Shown one piece after another: positions 57,291 to 64,000 of a stretch of 64,000 nt of DNA (its first letter is position 1; each line of letters starts with the position of its first letter). The notes below the pieces were generated by a model. That model saw only the letters and a program-made list of their open reading frames with translations. It made no database searches and was not told the origin of the DNA. Source of the DNA: Rhizopus arrhizus (lineage: Eukaryota > Mucoromycota > Mucoromycetes > Mucorales > Rhizopodaceae); contig JAKZZE010000004.1 in NCBI GenBank assembly GCA_024220505.1, positions 1,922,001 to 1,986,000 of the forward strand, in the 5' to 3' direction. A program made the translations under genes and the position numbers.

Positions 57291-57997
57291 TTGAAGCCCG
57301 CACTCTTATCATTTTGTACTGTTACCATTTCATTTGAGTCGTTATACTGCTGATATTTTCACGACCACATTAAAAGGAAAATACAGCATTTGAGTAAATA
57401 AACTGATGGCATTACCAAGAGCACACCATTTGGACCCTCCATTTTCTGCTTAGTAGCATTTGAGGTACTCGCAGTTAATAAGATTAAGTAAAAAAATTAG
57501 TACTTAAAAGCCTAATGGATTTTTATATAATTTCCAATCAAACTAAGCCTTGATACACAATATGGAAATATTAAAGGTAATCCATTGTTTGAAAATGCAC
57601 TTCATGCTAGTTGATATTTTTGAAGTAGCACACCTGTCAATAGCGTTTTGGCCTCTACTTACTTTTCTTTGCGACCAAATATTTAATACACTAGAATACA
57701 AAAAACCACAAAGAATAGCTTATAATTTTAATGCGAAATTTTCTTGCTGATTTAATACATTAATTGCCATCATCTTCTCCTTTATTCTAATATTCATAAG
57801 CAATATGTGTATCCATAGCTAGGTATGGGACAGTTTTTCCGAGGGATAATGAGATTTCTATACACTGGAAGAAAGGGCATGGGAGTACTGTACGCATTTC
57901 CTTATAAATCAAGTATCTTAGCTTAAGCGGCAACTGAATTATATAAAGATAAAGCGACTATTAAAAGAATGTTATTTTTTTTATTCATATTTTCATA
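57291..57997. other. Region upstream of the LTA4H-type gene
   Basis: About 700 bp with the promoter of the next gene. Contains the TATACACTGGAAGAA string (57868-57882) also present at 41841-41855. No other gene seen. Confidence 0.35.
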
Positions 57998-60304
57998 ATG
58001 TGCATACCTAGAACCGCAATCGACATAAGTACTCAAGCCAACATTGATCAAGTCAAAACAACACATATTCATTTAAATTGGAATGTTGACTTTAAACACC
58101 AAATTATTTATGGAAATGTCGTGTTAAGTATGGTTACTTTGGTTAATGAAGTTGATAAGATTACTTTGGATACACGTTATCTTGACATTAAGTCCGTGAG
58201 CATGGAAGAACAAAGCTTGAAGGTATATTTTATGCCGTGCTTTGCTTAAAATTTATTTATTTTTTTGGATGTAGTTCAGCGTTGCCGAAGCATATGCAGG
58301 TCTAGGTTCTGCTTTGACTATTCATTTACCCAAGACTATTACTAAATCGGGTGAAAAGTTTCATATTAAGGTAGGTTATGCTACCACTGAAAAATGTACG
58401 GCTGTACAGTTTTTACATCCTGAGTATGTGTTTGAAAAATAATCTTTTGATACAATCACTCAAATTTTTCTGTTTTAGACAAACACTCGGTAAAAAATAT
58501 CCATACTTATTTTCACAAAGTGAGCCTGTAAGATAAACTTTATATGCAAACTACGTATCTTGGCTAAATATATGTGAATAGATTCACGGACGTGCTATGA
58601 TTCCTTGTCAGGATTCACCATCCGTCAAAGTAACCTACTCAGCTTCTGTCACCTCCCCTCTCCCTGTTGTCATGTCTGCTCTTCAAATCGGTAATGAAGA
58701 GACTAGTCAAGGTTTAACTACATATCATTTTGAGCAGCGCACGACAATCCCTTCCTATTTGATTGCTATTGCTGTAGGTAATTTGGTTGGTCGTGAAATT
58801 GGTCCTCGTAGTACAGTCTGGTGCGAACCTGAAATGATAGAAAAGGCTGCTTGGGAATTTTCTGTAGTGTATTTATTTAAATAAGAAACAGAAAAGACTT
58901 ACAAGCTTCAAAACATAGGACACTGAATCATTCATTGCTGTAGGTGAAGCATTGCTGACACCTTATGAATGGGGCCGTTATGATCTATTGGTTTTACCAC
59001 CTTCCTTTCCTTATGGTGGCATGGAGGTAAAGTTAAAAAGAACTGGAAAGAAGAACATTGAATCTCTTATACTTGCACATTAATGTACAGAACCCATGTC
59101 TTACCTTTGTTACACCTACTTTACTGGCTGGAGACAAGAGCGCTGTAAATGTAATTGCTCATGAAATTGCTCACAGCTGGATGGGCAATTTAGTTACGAC
59201 TAATTCTTGGGTAAAGCATTGGAAGAATATAAAGCATAGGAAAGATGGTTGATCCATTATATTAGAAACACTATTGGTTGAATGAAGGTTGGACTGTATT
59301 CGTTGAACGTAAAATCCTTGGTCGTCTTCACGGAGAGACTACTAGACAATTTGCAGCTCTGAGCGGTAAGTTCTTTTTACTTAATGTAAACAAAACCAAA
59401 TAATTTAAAATATTTTTCTTTCAAAAAGGCCTTAAATCGCTACAGGAAGATATTGACTTATATGGTAGCAGTTCTCCAAAAACTGTACTGAATCCTGACC
59501 TTAGCGGAGGCGTTGATCCTGATGACTTTTTCTCTGAAGTTCCCTATGGTAAGTTTCATAGTACGAATACGATTTGAGCTTACATTTTGTTTTTCAGAAA
59601 AAGGATTCAACTTTTTATACCATATTGAAAAGGTAGTAGGTGGACCCTCTATCTTTGAGCCCTTTATGAAAGCCTATGTAGAAAATTTTGCATCAACTTC
59701 TATTTCAACTGAAGACTGGAAAGACTTTTTATTCCATTTTATGGGCAAAGTTCACGGTTCTTCGATGATTGAAAAGCTTAATACCATCGACTTTGATACA
59801 TGGATTAATAAACCTGGTATGCCTCCGGTAGACAATGAATTTGACAGAACGCTTGCTAATGCCTGTATTAATCTTGCCATCCGTTGGGATAAGGCTCGTG
59901 ATCAACAAGATTTAAGTCAATTCACATCAAAAGATGTGGAAAGCTTTTCTGCTAGTCAAAAAATTGTGTTCTTGGAGCGTTTAACAGACTGCAAACCTCT
60001 ACCCCACCATCTTATAAGCAAGATGGATGATGTTTATCGTCTTACCCCAAATCGCAATGCCGACTTGCGCCTTCGCTGGCAACAAGTCTGTTTGATGGCA
60101 GATTATGAACCAATCTATTCTGAAGTTGTCAAATTCGTCACAGAACAAGGTCGAATGAAGTTTGTTCGTCCTCTTTATCGACTTTTGCATCAGGCCAAAA
60201 ACGGAGCACAGTTGGCTGTTGATACTTACTTGAAAAACAAATCATTCTATCATCCCATTGCTGCAAAATTAATTGAGAAGGATATTGGACTTATGAAGTC
60301 CTAA
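57998..60304 (+). CDS. LAP2: Leukotriene A4 hydrolase-type aminopeptidase (M1 zinc metallopeptidase)
   Basis: Nine exons (57998-58222, 58275-58423, 58479-58527, 58582-58863, 58919-59026, 59091-59210, 59266-59365, 59429-59548, 59598-60304) give 619 aa; human LTA4H is about 610. M1 signatures: PYGGMENPCLTF split by intron 5, zinc motif [12 protein letters not shown], then [20 protein letters not shown] with the third zinc ligand [19 protein letters not shown] is the LTA4H/Lap2 form of the substrate-site strand. The C-terminal helical domain ([24 protein letters not shown]) is specific to LTA4H-type enzymes, distinguishing it from aminopeptidase N. In fungi these are cytosolic leucyl aminopeptidases with epoxide-hydrolase ability. 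All introns are 50-65 nt. Confidence 0.96.
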
Positions 60305-60337
60305 ACAAAGCCTCTCAATTACGCACTCGTAGGGGGG

Positions 60338-60361
60338 AAAAAAAAAAAAAAAAAAAAAAAT
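60338..60361. repeat. Poly-A tract downstream of LTA4H-type gene
   Basis: About 23 A following a G-run. Confidence 0.7.
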
Positions 60362-60510
60362 AAAGATCAAGTAGAATTGATTAACAATTTTGAAAATAAG
60401 TGTACTGTAAAAATGTTTCCATTTGCTACTCTTCTGCGTTATTTAATCGAAAATACCGAAATACATATCTTATACAAATGGTGATAATAAGCTAATATTT
60501 TTATTGCTAA

Positions 60511-60886
60511 GTCACAATATAAGCATACATCATCAGATTCTTTCTTTTCTTCTTTGGCTTTAGCAGCGGAAACGTCAGCGGAGACAACAGAGGCACTAGC
60601 ACCAGCAGCAGAGACAATACCACCGGTAGGGACAGAAGCCATCTTTTCCTTACCTTCATCAATAAGCTATTTTGTTAACAGTAAATTGCTTGTTGTAAAT
60701 ACAAATTGAAATTTATCTTATTCTTACTTAATCTACATTCTTACCGTAAGGGAAGAGATCAAGGAGGTCTAAAGCTCTTCTGCGACTTCGACACCGATGA
60801 AAGTCATAAATGACTTCATATCATCAGCAGTGGAGAGCGGTCTTGCCACCAGCGATGAGGAGAAGCTAGAAAGCGAAATGCTTCAT
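60511..60886 (-). pseudogene. Acidic ribosomal protein P2 pseudogene
   Basis: Minus-strand pieces match ribosomal stalk protein P2: MKHFAF then a TAG, LLLIAGGK, a frameshift, STADDMKSFMTFIGVEVAEEL, another TAG, then after an intron-like gap (GTAAGAATG ... AACAAAATAG) LIDEGKEKMASVPTGG, an alanine-rich hinge, and AKEEKKESDD. The invariant C-terminal end is degraded to VCLYCDL. The apparent intron means it is a duplicated, unprocessed copy rather than a retrocopy. A fragment starting MASVPTGG stays open but lacks the stalk-binding end. Confidence 0.75.
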
Positions 60887-60889
60887 TTT

Positions 60890-61680
60890 CTAGATCAGTA
60901 GAATAAGAAAGTGAGAGAATTCATCCAAGCTACTAAAAACTTAATACAAAACTCGTTCACGTTCCTAATCCAACCTTGGTTACAGGATCCAGAAGCTGCA
61001 GCAACCGATGCATTGGTCCAGCATTGGTCCAAGAAGGGGCAGTATTTCCACTTATCTTATAAACTAATCTCGAGAACCCTACAATATTTCAAAGAATAAA
61101 AAGTATGGGAAGCAGAGTTTGTGACGTCCTTAAGGACAACAGAGTATTGGTATCCTATAGTTATAAATGACAAATCCACCTCCAGTTGTGATGAGGCTAA
61201 ACGAACACTGGATATTAGTCACCTGAAATACATTCAGCAAAGGCAATATAAACTCGGCTTAGAAGCAGACATTTTGTTTTTCACAAACTACCAAATCGGA
61301 AGGAGAACTTTTCATGTTTATAACCTTGTATGGCCAAAATGGATAAGGTAATGTACTTCTCAAGAGCCGAAACTCAACCCTTTGACCTATGAGCCAGAAC
61401 TTCTCTTACTATTTTTTATTTCTCATCATCAATAATCCATTCAACAATTGAAAGTGTGTCGTGTAGCGATGGCTTCAGTATTTCGAATACTTCATCCGAA
61501 GCACCCACCAATATTTTGATTCAAGATTTTTCCAAGCTAAGCATAAAACAGTGCCTCAAACCTCAAAGCAAATATAAAAAGAGATTTGCGGCCTCTTTAT
61601 TCTTACTAAATACTTTGAGGGCAACTTTAATGGCACGGACATGTCTACTTCACAGCAGCTATTATATATACTAACCAAAC
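60890..61680 (+). other. Degenerate coding-like DNA, possibly retroelement-derived
   Basis: Three plus-strand open stretches (60911-61099, 61121-61351, 61456-61674) broken by stops. Phrases such as ALVQEGAVFPL and YWYPIVINDK faintly recall the RNase H part of Ty3-type elements, but I cannot confirm it. Confidence 0.25.
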
Positions 61681-63487
61681 CATCATATGCAGTAACTTCA
61701 ATGCAAGAATGGAAGTTCATACTAGAGATAAAAACTCAAACCCTAATTAGCTAGATGCAAAACTGGATTTAACGAAACAATCTAATTTTGTAGAACGCAA
61801 GGCTATTCTATGGTCAGCCTACTTATATGACATGTCAGGACAGCAGCATAATAGTCTACTTTTTTTAACAGCAATGAATTGAAAACCATTGTTTAGTAAT
61901 AAGAAGCAGCCTGTACTTGGGTTTAATCACAGATTGATCACTTTATTTTTTAATCTGTCGGAAACCTCATAAATAAACGAACCACTTGGAAATTCAATAG
62001 ACTAAACAACAAAAAGAGCCCAAAGTAATACATAAAGAAATTTGAAGTGACTATAAAAATATATTATACAATCATACAATAACAACTGTTGCTCAACAAC
62101 TAGATCACCAAACACCAACTGTGTATATTGAACAGTTCAGCAGGAAAGCTTGTCAAGTAACTTATCATTCCTTGAACCTAAGTTATAAATGTCGGTCATA
62201 ATTAGTAAAACCATTGAAGGGCTTCTGGAAAGAAGTCATTAAAAGCAAATTTTAAATCTACTCTAAAAAACAGCAAACACTAACAATAAGAAACTATTTA
62301 GATAGTTCCATAGCATTAGATCAATATAGCTTGAATACGTTTTTAAATAAAAGAATATGGGGTCAATATGTATTGCCAATCATCATCTAATATTAGCACT
62401 TATCTTGCTAAATCGCGTATTTATTCATATACTACTATTACCCATTGTCATTTTATAAGAGAGTATCTAAGATCATACTATGCATCTATGCGATCCCCAC
62501 AATTTTCTATCAGATCATGCTGATGTACAAAGTACCCATTTAAAGAATAGCTTATATACAAATGTCTGAATACGATATCTCAGTAATACATTAAAGGTAC
62601 GTAATCATGATATAAAACTAAATCTTCTCTTCATCCATGCAGTTCAGAGCCTAAATATTAAGTAAATTGTTTATGCTTTAACAAAGAGCCGGTTAAGGAA
62701 GTAAATATTATATGAAGTAAACAAAATACCAGCGGGATTTGTGCTATTGTCTCACTAAGCATGTGATATAATAGTAAAAGAAAAAAAAAAAAAAGAAAAA
62801 GAAAAAAAACTTTGATGTGTCCATATTTGTCACAGATTTCAATTAAACCAAAACTTTATACATTGACTTTCTAATCAACCTATTTGTGTACAAAACTTCT
62901 GTTTTGATTTACAAATGAGCGAGAATAGAAATTTTAATGTTAATCTGTAGCAACTTACTAGACCTAAACTTGAATATTTCATCAAAAAAAAAAAAAAAAA
63001 AAAAAAAATCAAATTATAAAACATACCATTATCTTAAAAGTCCTTCACTGTATCAACTTTAAATCTTTATTAAATTATAATATACAAATTCCTTGAACAG
63101 ATAGACACTTAAGCTTTATGAAAGAAACTAAATTTAATAAAAGCAGTGCTCGAAGCCTCTTTCAATTGAAATTAGATAAATTACTGCAAGCGCATGCAAA
63201 TGCATTAATGCTACTAATGACTTTTATTTATATTCTTATGCGTATCCTGAAACAATAGACACAAATAAAAGTGTATAAAACAGAAAATAAGAATTTTAAA
63301 ATTCTATTGTTTATAGATCAGACTGGAGCAATTCTGTGAAACATGAATTATGCTCTTTTCTTTTATCTTCTGGACTGAATAAAAGGTATAGTAACACTTA
63401 CACTCAGTCTGAACTCATATGATCATACATGTATATATAAGAAATAGTCATCATTTCTTCTTTCTTCTTTTCTCTCAATTCATTAAA
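61681..63487. other. AT-rich intergenic, no gene seen
   Basis: 1.8 kb without recognisable coding content on either strand. Poly-A runs at about 62780-62808 and 62985-63008. Confidence 0.4.
63432..63440 (+). promoter_or_regulatory. TATA box candidate
   Basis: TATATATAA 48 bp upstream of the ATG at 63488, followed by a CT-rich leader, a common fungal promoter layout. Confidence 0.5.
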
Positions 63488-64000
63488 ATGTCAACAGTAA
63501 TCAAGCCATCCAGTTTCAACAGATCTTCTCCGATCATATTTCCATCTTCTTCACCTACGCCTAAATTGTATGCCACTCTTTCAAAAAAGATACCAGAGGT
63601 AGAGCCATGGCAAGATGCTACATTAGACTTCTGCCAAAGTCCAAATCTATTTGGCTATGAAGACAGCATATTAAAAATGAGGGAAAAGTACCATTTGTCA
63701 AGTACAGATTCGCCCTTATCTATGGTTAGTGATATTCAATTGGAAGAATCAGACCATTTATTAAATGAAGAAGTCCCAACTTCTTCTGTTGTCCTATCGA
63801 AATCTCCTATAAAAAGTATTGAATTACATCAAGCGGCTTCGTTGTCATCATCTGATGAAGAAAATGTTTACAAACAAGCTTCAATTGAATGTCCAACGAC
63901 TATAAAGACAACAAAACATTTTATTGATTTTCCTGATGCAATTGAATTAAAGAATAGAAGGTTTGGTAGCTTTAGGAAAGTTATCATATCAAAGATGAAG
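63488..64000 (+). CDS. N-terminal part of an unknown protein, runs off the window
   Basis: Open for 171 codons with no stop before the edge. Starts MSTVIKPSSFNRSSPIIFPS, Ser/Pro-rich and probably disordered, later LSSSDEENVYKQ (a casein-kinase-2-like acidic serine cluster) and a basic segment KNRRFGSFRKVIISKMK at the end. TATA box and pyrimidine leader support the start. No domain is visible in this part. Confidence 0.65.
   Translation, partial: MSTVIKPSSFNRSSPIIFPSSSPTPKLYATLSKKIPEVEPWQDATLDFCQSPNLFGYEDSILKMREKYHLSSTDSPLSMVSDIQLEESDHLLNEEVPTSSVVLSKSPIKSIELHQAASLSSSDEENVYKQASIECPTTIKTTKHFIDFPDAIELKNRRFGSFRKVIISKMK

Noticed and set aside
1..64000. CRISPR array or prokaryotic operon signals
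   Set aside because: No regularly spaced identical repeats apart from the 21-nt transposon-end units, which lack unique spacers; introns show the DNA is eukaryotic.

Overview
The window looks like nuclear DNA of a Mucorales-type (Mucoromycota) fungus. It is AT-rich and gene-dense, with many introns of about 41-90 nt whose placement restores reading frames. Intergenic space is full of long A/T homopolymers. Gene content is typical of the group: a CotH-kinase protein, a GSK3-type kinase, short intron-split housekeeping genes, decayed LINEs and IS630/Tc1 elements. All exon boundaries were deduced by hand from frame continuity and GT/AG signals.

Left part (1-14.2 kb), mostly housekeeping: the 3' part of an alpha-arrestin with a PPxY motif; a small ORF that meets a universal stress protein tail to tail; then on the minus strand an XLF/Nej1-like end-joining factor and quinolinate phosphoribosyltransferase. 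A coiled-coil protein follows on plus. Minus-strand genes for a polyQ bHLH factor, a mitochondrial PDK/BCKDK-type kinase and a SAM methyltransferase complete the block.

Middle (14.2-36.5 kb): a repeat-rich stretch with a decayed LINE, a LINE-like 3' tail repeat and a Fanzor-like (eukaryotic TnpB-like) pseudogene with zinc knuckles. Then come a p24-family cargo receptor, a 2,504-residue UNC80-like gene with a 26-nt intron, a secreted CotH protein, and a second LINE tail plus LINE copy.

Right part (36.5-64 kb): about 3 kb without recognisable genes, then GSK3, Mediator Med1, an HSL-type alpha/beta hydrolase, ORC4 and an F-box/ZnF-UBP/DUSP protein. Next is a 5,060-bp Tc1/mariner-like element (50521-55580) with TA duplication, inverted ends and 21-nt subterminal repeats. 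It carries an apparently intact three-exon Fanzor gene next to a wrecked DDE transposase. Beyond it lie a second transposase fragment, an orphan Fanzor C-terminal fragment, a LINE-tail repeat, a leukotriene A4 hydrolase-type aminopeptidase, an RPP2 pseudogene, unassigned degenerate DNA and the 5' end of an unknown gene.

The most interesting object is the Fanzor-bearing transposon. Its RNA-guided nuclease ORF is preserved while its transposase is dead, its 233-nt downstream segment is a candidate guide-RNA source, and it landed 58 bp upstream of the F-box gene.
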